DNA of 7,507 nucleotides from Anaerolineales bacterium (GTDB lineage: Bacteria > Chloroflexota > Anaerolineae > 4572-78 > J111), in contig JAAUSP010000377.1 of the NCBI GenBank assembly GCA_012032575.1, forward strand, positions 1-7,507. The letters run 5' to 3'. Below the pieces are notes generated by a model. It did no database searches, was not told where the DNA came from, and was given only the letters and a program-made list of their open reading frames with translations. Below are positions 1 to 4,776 of this stretch, piece after piece; position 1 is the stretch's first letter, and every line of letters begins with the position of its first letter. A program made the position numbers and the translations under genes.

Positions 1-1
1 C

Positions 2-685
2 CTGGCCCTGAATAGCAGCGGCCAGCCGGTCGTCGCGTTCCAAGATGGGGCCAACGACTACAAAGCCACGGTGATGCGCTACGACGGCAGCAGTTGGCAG
101 ACCGTGGGCAGCGCCGGCTTCTCCGGCGATTATGCCAGCTACACCAGCCTGGCGCTGGACAGCAGCGATAATCCGGTCGTCGCTTTTTCGGACGACGACA
201 ACGACGAAGAAGCCACGGTGATGCGCTACGACGGCAGCAGTTGGCAAACCGTGGGCGACCCCGGCTTTTCAGCGGGGGAAGTCAGCAACGTCAGCCTGGC
301 CCTGGATAGCAGCGGCAATCCGGTGGTCGCTTTTCGGATCGACGACACGACGACGAAACCAGCGGTCAATGGCCGAGCTATAGGATGGCGAGCAGTGGCA
401 GATTGTGGGCAACCCCGGCATTTCAGCAGGGAAGCTGGATACGTCAGCCTGGTTCTGGACAGCAGCGACCGGCCGGTCGTCGCGTTTGTGGACTGGGGAC
501 TTGACGGTAAAGCCACGGTGATGCGCTATGATGGCAGCAGTTGGCAGACCGTGGGCAGCGCCGGCTTCTCCGGTGGAGAGACCGACTACACCAGCCTGGC
601 GTTGGATAGCAGCGATAATCCGGTCGTCGCTTTCCAGGATGACGACAACGGCGACAAAGCCACAGTCATGCGCTTTGAGGGCGGA
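2..685 (+). repeat. Five tandem ~147-bp coding repeats (49-aa YDGSSW units)
   Basis: Unit boundaries, set at the L-A-L-D-S-S motif, fall at 2, 149, 296, 449 and 596, the last unit being cut to about 90 nt. Units 1, 2 and 4 are exactly 147 nt, and unit 3 is 153 nt with a damaged middle. The block encoding T-V-M-R-Y-D-G-S-S-W-Q-T-V-G is nearly identical at DNA level in units 1, 2 and 4, including synonymous positions, which points to recent duplication or gene conversion. The array probably continues to the left of the window. Confidence 0.85.
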
Positions 686-1267
686 CCGGTCAGATTGGTT
701 ACCATGAGCGAAGACGGCGCCCCAACCCCGTTTGCGCTAACCCTCGAAGCCGTTGACCCCAATGGCGACCCGCTCACCTGGTCCATCAGCCGCCAGGCCG
801 GGCACGGCACAGCCTCAGCCTCCGGCACGGGAACCAGCAAAGCCATTGGCTACAGCCCCGACGCCGACTACAATGGCAGTGACAGCTTTGTCGTCCAGGT
901 CGCCGACAGCGACGGCCTGACCGGTACGCTTACAATTAGCGTCACCATCGAGGCCCAACCGGACGCGCCGCTGGCCGTGGATGATAGGCTTATGGTGCGG
1001 CGCGACGACAGCGGTGATCTCTCCATCCTGACCTCGGCGGTGGTCACTATCCCGGTGCTGCTCAACGACAGCGACCCGCTTGACGGCGTGACCGATAGCA
1101 CCGGCCTGACTTTGAGCGCGGTCGGAACAGCCTCGCAGGGCGGCGCAGTGGCCCTTAACGCCAACAACCTGTGGGTTGACTACACCCCCACTACCGCCTT
1201 CACCGGCACCGAGACTTTCACCTACACCATGAGCGACGGCAGCCTGAGCGAGCACGGCTACCGGTGA
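2..1267 (+). CDS. Surface/secreted repeat protein with Ig-like domains (5' end outside window; frameshifted at 3' end)
   Basis: The frame is open from the first complete codon, so the N-terminus and any signal peptide lie upstream. The first ~228 residues are five units of a ~49-residue repeat (L-A-L-D-S-S-x-N-P-V-V-A-F, an acidic turn, K-A-T-V-M-R-Y-D-G-S-S-W-Q-T-V-G, G-F-S), a pattern suggestive of beta-propeller blades, although I cannot name a family. Two bacterial Ig/cadherin-like domains follow: one at about nt 690-955 (D-P-N-G-D-P-L-T-W, Y-N-G-S-D-S-F, V-A-D-S-D-G) and one at about 960-1250 (A-V-D-D, L-L-N-D-S-D-P, T-E-T-F-T-Y-T-M-S-D-G). The reading frame then ends at a TGA after S-E-H-G-Y-R, exactly where the last strand of the second Ig domain should run, and the protein resumes in another frame (next entry). 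The likely role is an extracellular adhesive or binding protein; ligand unknown. Coding is certain; function is inferred from architecture. Confidence 0.8.
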   Translation: MALNSSGQPVVAFQDGANDYKATVMRYDGSSWQTVGSAGFSGDYASYTSLALDSSDNPVVAFSDDDNDEEATVMRYDGSSWQTVGDPGFSAGEVSNVSLALDSSGNPVVAFRIDDTTTKPAVNGRAIGWRAVADCGQPRHFSREAGYVSLVLDSSDRPVVAFVDWGLDGKATVMRYDGSSWQTVGSAGFSGGETDYTSLALDSSDNPVVAFQDDDNGDKATVMRFEGGPVRLVTMSEDGAPTPFALTLEAVDPNGDPLTWSISRQAGHGTASASGTGTSKAIGYSPDADYNGSDSFVVQVADSDGLTGTLTISVTIEAQPDAPLAVDDRLMVRRDDSGDLSILTSAVVTIPVLLNDSDPLDGVTDSTGLTLSAVGTASQGGAVALNANNLWVDYTPTTAFTGTETFTYTMSDGSLSEHGYR

Positions 1268-1779
1268 CGGTGACAGTGGTCAACGGCCAGGGCGGCGGTT
1301 CCACCGATCCGGGCGATAACGACGGCGAAACCATCGTCATCCCCGGGCACTGGCCTCAGCCAGACGATTACCGTCACCCTGCAAATCCCGGCCGGGTGGC
1401 GACCGATACCTTCGCCCTGGTCTACGACGAAGTCGAGACGCCCAGCGGAGCCGCGCCGGAGGGCTTTGTCCTGGCCGGGTTGAGCTTTACCCTGGACGCC
1501 TATCTCAACCAGCAGTTGCAGCCGGGCTACGTCTTTGCCACGCCGATCACCCTGACCGTCGCCTACAGCGACGAAGATGTGGCCGATCTGCCGGGCGGGG
1601 AAACGAGCCTGGAGCTGCGCCACTGGGACGGCAGCCAGTGGCGCAGCGACGGCATCAGCAAGCTGTCGCAGGACACGGCTAACAACCGCATCGTCTTCCA
1701 GCTTGCGCACCTGTCGGAGTTTGGCCTCTTTAGCCGCGAGACCCAAACCTGCTATTTGCCGATTGTGGTCAAGAATTAA
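1264..1779 (+). CDS. C-terminal part of the same surface protein, displaced into another frame
   Basis: This frame takes up the protein where the upstream frame stops. Its first residues (V-T-V-T-V-V-N) are the missing final strand of the second Ig-like domain, so the GTG at 1264 is probably not a real start and no ribosome binding site precedes it. A G/D/N-rich linker follows, then a beta-rich domain (F-A-L-V-Y-D-E-V, G-F-V-L-A-G-L-S-F-T-L-D-A-Y, Y-V-F-A-T-P-I-T-L-T-V-A-Y-S) and a segment typical of envelope-protein ends (E-L-R-H-W-D-G-S-Q-W, L-A-H-L-S-E-F-G-L-F). The protein ends in C-Y-L-P-I-V-V-K-N, which resembles the Y-L-P-L-V-type tail I associate with secreted Chloroflexota proteins; a sorting or anchoring role is an inference. 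Removing one G at 1256-1257 and one C at 1261-1262 would restore a single continuous frame reading H-A-T-V-T-V-T-V-V-N. A hairpin terminator lies 65 nt downstream. Confidence 0.75.
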   Translation: MTVTVVNGQGGGSTDPGDNDGETIVIPGHWPQPDDYRHPANPGRVATDTFALVYDEVETPSGAAPEGFVLAGLSFTLDAYLNQQLQPGYVFATPITLTVAYSDEDVADLPGGETSLELRHWDGSQWRSDGISKLSQDTANNRIVFQLAHLSEFGLFSRETQTCYLPIVVKN

Positions 1780-1843
1780 GAACCGGCAACCAAGCGGTCA
1801 ATACTTGGCGTTGAGTGTAACCACAACTTGAAGCCAGGGCCTG

Positions 1844-1893
1844 GCGAGGCTGAACCCGCACTTTGCGGTGGGGTTCAGCCTCGCTTTGTGTTT
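1844..1893 (+). terminator. Rho-independent terminator of the surface-protein gene
   Basis: A perfect 14-bp stem pairs GCGAGGCTGAACCC (1844-1857) with GGGTTCAGCCTCGC (1871-1884) around a 13-nt loop, which could also fold as a short inner hairpin (1856-1860 with 1864-1868). TTTGTGTTT follows on the + strand, which fits a terminator for the gene ending at 1779. It lies between convergent genes; the minus-strand exit lacks a T-run, so use by the LtrA operon is less certain. Nothing else is visible in the rest of the 1780-1919 gap. Confidence 0.8.
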
Positions 1894-1919
1894 GAGAGGC
1901 AAATTCTAAATTTGGATGT

Positions 1920-3119
1920 TCATCCGTGCGGTTCAACCCCCGGCTCGGCCAGGGGCTGCTGAAACCAAACATACGCCCCGTAAACCATCTGGATAAAAAT
2001 GGGTAGCATGAGCAGGCTCAACAGCAAAGTGGAGCTAAATCCAACGCCCAGCCAGCCCAGACCGAAGGCCAGCAAGCCGCCCGCAATTTTCAGGAGCGGG
2101 CTGAGCTGGGGATGGGTTGGTTCATCCTCACGCCGGCGTAGGGTCAATTCCAGCAGGCCGATGATGATCAAGGCCACCGCAACAGCCCCCGCAATAAGCC
2201 AGCGGACTTCAGCGGGCAAACTTGTCTCTTCGCTGGCGACCACATTGCTGACGCCCGCTCCCACGGCCACAATGCCCATCAGCAGGGGCAGGTGCAGATA
2301 GGTCCAGATGAGCGGCCACCAGCGGCCCCGTTTAAACTGACGGCGAGCCACAAAATCAAAATAGACCCACCACAGGCCAAATCCCAGGGCCATACCGAGT
2401 GCCCCAGTCACACCCGTTGCCAGGGTTAGATCGTGTTGTTCGGCTACGCCGCGCACCACGCCCACCAGGGTTTCGCCGAGGACGATGATGACAAACAAAC
2501 CCAGTCGTTCCGGCAGGCGCGAGGTGCTGAATCGCGGCAGCCGGGCCTGGATGTGGAGGGTGGTCATCGGTGTGACCACGTCAATCAGCAGGCCCACCCC
2601 CCACAACCAAAATCGGATGGGTGGGGGCGTAAAGACCGAGCCAACAAACAGTAAAAGTGATACCCCAAAACCAATGGCGTAGCGGTTCGAGACCGGGCGG
2701 AACCTTTGGTCATGCCAGCCGCCGCGCAGCCACAGGATGATGATAATAGCTCGTCCGGCGGCGTAGGCCAGGGCAAACCCGATGGAGGTTTCGCCCAGGG
2801 CATCGTGGGCAAAAACGGCCAGGGCTGCCACCGGCAGCATTTGCAGAAACACAAAAATGCGGTTGCTGACGTCGTGGGTCTCAAACCGCTCGTTGTAAAA
2901 GGTGCCGCCAATCCAAGTCCACCAGACCGGGACGAACAACAAAACAAAGCCAATCACTCCTGGCAGGGAAATATGTTCGGCCAGACTGTGCGACAGTTCG
3001 GCCACCACAACCACAAACACCAGGTCAAAGAACAGCTCCAGCCAGCCGACCCGCCGTTCGCGGTCTTCCTCTTCATCCGTTCTGAGCCTGGGTTTTGCCC
3101 ACCATTGACGTTTGGCCAA
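1920..3119 (-). CDS. ltrA: LtrA-family (low temperature requirement A) integral membrane protein
   Basis: This 399-residue polytopic membrane protein carries the family's two signatures: W-L-E-L-F-F-D-L-V-F-V near residues 26-36, continuing to A-E-L-S-H by residue 44, and E-R-L-G-L-F-V-I-I-V-L-G-E at 204-216. A further Y-L-H-L-P-L stretch lies near 274. About ten to twelve hydrophobic segments are visible, with a charged N-terminus (R/D/E-rich, residues 9-23) and a Pro/Glu-rich tail. The name comes from a Listeria low-temperature growth mutant; the biochemical function of the family is not established, and a transport role is only a suggestion. The start is TTG at 3119-3117, chosen because GGGGAGG (3132-3126) sits six bases upstream and the reading gives the normal family N-terminus. 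It begins 30 nt after the end of the F420-reductase-like gene, so the two are probably cotranscribed. Confidence 0.9.
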   Translation of the reverse strand: MAKRQWWAKPRLRTDEEEDRERRVGWLELFFDLVFVVVVAELSHSLAEHISLPGVIGFVLLFVPVWWTWIGGTFYNERFETHDVSNRIFVFLQMLPVAALAVFAHDALGETSIGFALAYAAGRAIIIILWLRGGWHDQRFRPVSNRYAIGFGVSLLLFVGSVFTPPPIRFWLWGVGLLIDVVTPMTTLHIQARLPRFSTSRLPERLGLFVIIVLGETLVGVVRGVAEQHDLTLATGVTGALGMALGFGLWWVYFDFVARRQFKRGRWWPLIWTYLHLPLLMGIVAVGAGVSNVVASEETSLPAEVRWLIAGAVAVALIIIGLLELTLRRREDEPTHPQLSPLLKIAGGLLAFGLGWLGVGFSSTLLLSLLMLPIFIQMVYGAYVWFQQPLAEPGVEPHG

Positions 3120-3125
3120 GATTTG

Positions 3126-3132
3126 CCTCCCC
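3126..3132 (-). promoter_or_regulatory. Strong Shine-Dalgarno supporting the TTG start of the LtrA gene
   Basis: GGGGAGG on the minus strand is followed by the six bases CAAATC and then TTG. No ATG or GTG in this frame has comparable support, so the site decides the start. It lies in the 30-nt gap between the two operon genes. Confidence 0.75.
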
Positions 3133-3149
3133 TCACCTTGAAACGACAG

Positions 3150-3779
3150 TTATCGTTTGATGATTTTGAAGGCGATCTGCCGTCCCTGCTGTTGCACAAT
3201 CGCCAGATGAATCCAGACCATGGCCAGGGGTTCCAGGTAGCGGGCGGTCGAGAGCGGGCCGGTATCGGCCACCTCGAAGCCCAGGTCGGCGGCCAGGCCG
3301 GACACCACGGTTTTGGCCTCGGCGTCGTCGCCGCAGATGAACATAGTCGCCGGTTCACCGTGATAGATGGGGTCGGCCATGTTTTCCCAGCCGGTGGTGT
3401 TGAAGGCTTTGACTACCCGTGCGCCTTGCGCCCAGCCGGCTAGCTGTTCCGCCCCGGAGGTGGTGGTCCCCAGGGCCAACTGAAAGCCGGGACCGATGGG
3501 ATTGGTGGCATCTACGATGATTTTGCCGGTCACATCCCCCAACGCCTCAATCACCTGTTGGTTGGTGTTCCACGGGGTAGCGAGCACAATCACGTCGGCC
3601 GCTGCTCCGGCTTCGGCTATGGCGGCGGCGCTGGCATTTGACCCCGCTGCGGTCAGCGCCTCGCGGACTTTCTCGCTGTGCGGGTCGCGGCTGCCAAAAA
3701 TAACTTCGTGGCCCTTGCTGGCCCAGCTCGTTCCCAGAGCGCGGCCAACATTTCCTGTACCAATTACTGCAATTTTCAT
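3150..3779 (-). CDS. NADPH-dependent F420 reductase-like NAD(P)-binding oxidoreductase
   Basis: A 209-residue Rossmann protein of the F420-dependent NADP oxidoreductase family. The dinucleotide loop is G-T-G-N-V-G at residues 7-12, followed by I-F-G-S-R-D at 27-32, where Ser30/Arg31 are placed to recognise the 2'-phosphate of NADP. V-D-A-T-N-P (89-94) and V-K-A-F-N-T-T-G-W-E-N-M (123-134) are typical family motifs. The family transfers hydride between NADPH and deazaflavin F420, but many short homologues in bacteria that may lack F420 are uncharacterised, so the substrate is uncertain. The start is ATG 3779-3777, with AGGAGG (3792-3787) seven bases upstream; an in-frame extension to 3863 would run through the promoter region and has no such support. 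It is the first gene of an operon with the LtrA gene and is transcribed away from an HxlR regulator, its probable controller. Confidence 0.88.
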   Translation of the reverse strand: MKIAVIGTGNVGRALGTSWASKGHEVIFGSRDPHSEKVREALTAAGSNASAAAIAEAGAAADVIVLATPWNTNQQVIEALGDVTGKIIVDATNPIGPGFQLALGTTTSGAEQLAGWAQGARVVKAFNTTGWENMADPIYHGEPATMFICGDDAEAKTVVSGLAADLGFEVADTGPLSTARYLEPLAMVWIHLAIVQQQGRQIAFKIIKR

Positions 3780-3805
3780 TTTTGTTCCTCCTGAAAGTAT
3801 TTGCC

Positions 3806-3834
3806 AGTCTATCACATGGGGGTATACTTGTGAA
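3806..3834 (-). promoter_or_regulatory. Predicted promoter of the oxidoreductase-LtrA operon
   Basis: On the minus strand a -35 box TTCACA (3834-3829; 5 of 6 to TTGACA) and a -10 box TAGACT (3811-3806; 4 of 6) are separated by 17 nt. The -10 lies 26 nt before the ATG at 3779, leaving room for the Shine-Dalgarno. The -35 lies inside the palindrome centred on 3831. This is a prediction from sigma-70 consensus only. Confidence 0.45.
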
Positions 3835-3840
3835 GTATGC
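3822..3840. promoter_or_regulatory. Palindrome, probable operator for the HxlR regulator
   Basis: GTATACTT (3822-3829) and AAGTATGC (3833-3840) form an inverted repeat with a 3-nt GTG centre; the inner six bases pair perfectly and only one of eight positions is mismatched. It lies in the 98-bp gap between the divergent regulator and oxidoreductase genes and overlaps the predicted -35 boxes of both. HxlR proteins are winged-helix dimers that usually bind such dyads next to their own gene, so autoregulation and control of the divergent operon are likely but inferred. Confidence 0.5.
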
Positions 3841-3855
3841 ACTTTATTGTAATAT
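3828..3855 (+). promoter_or_regulatory. Predicted promoter of the HxlR regulator gene
   Basis: TTGTGA (3828-3833) and TAATAT (3850-3855) are separated by 16 nt and each matches the sigma-70 consensus at four of six positions. The GTG start codon lies 22 nt beyond the -10. The -35 overlaps the palindrome at 3822-3840. The boxes are modest, so this is a tentative call. Confidence 0.4.
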
Positions 3856-3877
3856 AGTATCAAAAAGGAAACTAAGG

Positions 3878-4246
3878 GTGAATATCGTCTATAAACGCAT
3901 TCACGTTTGTCCGGTCGAAACCTGCCTGGAATTATTGAGCGGCAAATGGAAGCCGCGTATCTTGTGGAAGCTGCACCAGCACGGCGTGGTCAGGTTTGGG
4001 GAGCTAAGACGCGGTATACCCGAAATCACGGCCAAAATGTTGACTCAACAACTGCGCGAATTGGAACAGGATGGGTTGGTTACCCGGCGAATTTATGCCG
4101 AAGTGCCGCCCAAAGTAGAATATTCCATGAGCGACTTTGGTCAAACGCTCAAGCCGGTGCTGGATATGCTGGCCCGCTGGGGCACGGAAAACCACGCCGA
4201 TATTGTGAGGATTTTGGAGCAGCAAGGCCACGAAAAAGCGGCCTGA
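3878..4246 (+). CDS. HxlR-family winged-helix transcriptional regulator
   Basis: A 122-residue protein with the complete HxlR-type DNA-binding domain: C-P-V-E-T-C-L-E-L-L-S-G-K-W-K (11-25), R-F-G-E-L-R-R-G-I-P-E-I-T-A-K-M-L-T-Q-Q-L (39-59) and E-L-E-Q-D-G-L-V-T-R (61-70) leading into the wing (V-E-Y-S-M-S-D-F-G). Length and ends are normal for the family. Cys11, directly before the first helix, is the position used as a thiol switch in characterised family members that sense quinones, hypochlorite or disulfide stress; Cys16 is a second nearby thiol. The GTG start at 3878 was chosen because AAGGA (3865-3869) lies eight bases upstream and it gives the usual short N-terminus. The gene is divergent from the oxidoreductase-LtrA operon, which it probably controls together with itself. 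The inducer is unknown. Confidence 0.92.
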   Translation: MNIVYKRIHVCPVETCLELLSGKWKPRILWKLHQHGVVRFGELRRGIPEITAKMLTQQLRELEQDGLVTRRIYAEVPPKVEYSMSDFGQTLKPVLDMLARWGTENHADIVRILEQQGHEKAA

Positions 4247-4274
4247 TTTGCCCTGGAAAACGGCTGTAAAAAAT

Positions 4275-4320
4275 GGGGTCCAAAACTTGCTTTGGCTTTT
4301 CAAAGCAAGCTTTGGACTCC
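4275..4320. terminator. Long hairpin downstream of the HxlR gene
   Basis: Arms at 4275-4294 and 4301-4320 pair over 20 positions, with an A-C mismatch and a G-T wobble, around the 6-nt loop GCTTTT. The core arm includes CTTGCTTTG and CAAAGCAAG. It begins 29 nt after the regulator's stop codon. No T-run follows, so it may act as a transcript-end stabiliser or a weak terminator with the next hairpin. Confidence 0.5.
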
Positions 4321-4340
4321 GGTTCTATTCTGAAATTGAA

Positions 4341-4380
4341 CAAAAGGCAGGGTGGGTTGAGCCACCCTGCCTTTTGTGTT
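4341..4380. terminator. Bidirectional Rho-independent terminator
   Basis: CAAAAGGCAGGGTGG (4341-4355) pairs perfectly with CCACCCTGCCTTTTG (4362-4376) around the 6-nt loop GTTGAG. The stem ends in T-runs on both strands (CCTTTTGTGTTT on +, CCTTTTGTTC on -), so it can end both the HxlR transcript from the left and the zinc finger gene (stop at 4394) from the right. Confidence 0.8.
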
Positions 4381-4393
4381 TCGCTCAAAAACT

Positions 4394-4660
4394 TTACCTG
4401 GGCATGGTCTCAAAGAATTGTTCATCCACGTAGCACCAGACCCATTCCTCGCCGGGTTGGAACGATTGAATCAGCGGATGGGTGGTGGCGTGAAAGTGCT
4501 TGGTGGCATGCTTATTGGGCGACGAGTCGCAGCAGCCCACATGGCCGCAAATAAGGCACATGCGCAAATGCACCCATCCATCGCCCGTTTTTAAACAATC
4601 CTCGCAGCCCTGGGCGCTGGGCGTAACGTCTTGAATTTGGTCCAGATGTTGGCATTGCAT
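4394..4660 (-). CDS. Small UBP-type zinc finger protein
   Basis: An 88-residue protein made of one ZnF-UBP domain. The zinc-ligand pattern is visible: Cys3-x-His5, Cys19-x-x-Cys22, Cys35-x-x-Cys38, Cys43, then His51, His55, His57 and His61. C-G-H-V-G-C-C-D-S-S (38-47) and E-E-W-V-W-C-Y (71-77) are signatures of the bacterial branch. In eukaryotes this fold binds the C-terminal tail of ubiquitin; no ubiquitin-like gene is visible here, and the Asp-Ser-Ser segment stands where, by my alignment from memory, HDAC6-type domains have a tail-binding Arg. The ligand is therefore unknown. The start is ATG 4660-4658, with AAGGGG (4674-4669) eight bases upstream; an in-frame extension to 4738 would be coded by the inverted repeat and is rejected. 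It is the last gene of the block after the kinase, 116 nt away. A role as a metal- or thiol-sensing partner in that pathway is inferred from context only. Confidence 0.9.
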   Translation of the reverse strand: MQCQHLDQIQDVTPSAQGCEDCLKTGDGWVHLRMCLICGHVGCCDSSPNKHATKHFHATTHPLIQSFQPGEEWVWCYVDEQFFETMPR

Positions 4661-4693
4661 GGTGAAAACCCCTTTCTCATCAAACGAATAATT

Positions 4694-4753
4694 CGTGGTG
4701 CGTGTTGCGTGTTCCGTGAGAAATGAATAACGGAACACGCAACACGCACCACG
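4694..4753. repeat. Perfect 23-bp inverted repeat built of heptamers, intergenic
   Basis: Arms 4694-4716 and 4731-4753 are exact reverse complements separated by 14 A-rich bases (TGAGAAATGAATAA). Within the left arm, three near-copies of a 7-mer follow each other (GTGCGTG, TTGCGTG, TTCCGTG when extended by two bases); the right arm mirrors them (CGGAACA, CGCAACA, CGCACCA). It lies between the kinase stop (4777) and the zinc finger start (4660), both on the minus strand. There is no T-run on the downstream side, so it is not a classical terminator. It may be a dispersed palindromic element or an RNA structure that separates or stabilises the two parts of the transcript. Confidence 0.85.
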
Positions 4754-4776
4754 TTTAAGTTTATAAGGGTGGGAGT

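Noticed and set aside
2706..3443. A 245-residue plus-strand open frame opposite the LtrA and oxidoreductase genes
   Set aside because: It spans two genes with clear family motifs on the other strand and its own translation is low-complexity without recognisable domains.
3780..3863. Longer start for the F420-reductase-like gene at 3863
   Set aside because: The Rossmann fold begins at M-K-I-A-V-I-G with AGGAGG seven bases upstream, and the extension would cover the divergent promoter region.
3782..3877. Earlier start for the HxlR regulator
   Set aside because: The upstream residues (L-L-K-V-F-A-S-L) are not family-like and the region holds the palindrome and promoters; GTG 3878 has a spaced Shine-Dalgarno.
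4661..4738. N-terminal extension of the zinc finger protein to 4738
   Set aside because: The extra residues are coded largely by the inverted repeat, do not resemble the family, and a good ribosome binding site precedes the ATG at 4660.
4694..4753. CRISPR repeats or a CRISPR-like array
   Set aside because: There is only one pair of inverted arms and no direct repeats separated by unique spacers.
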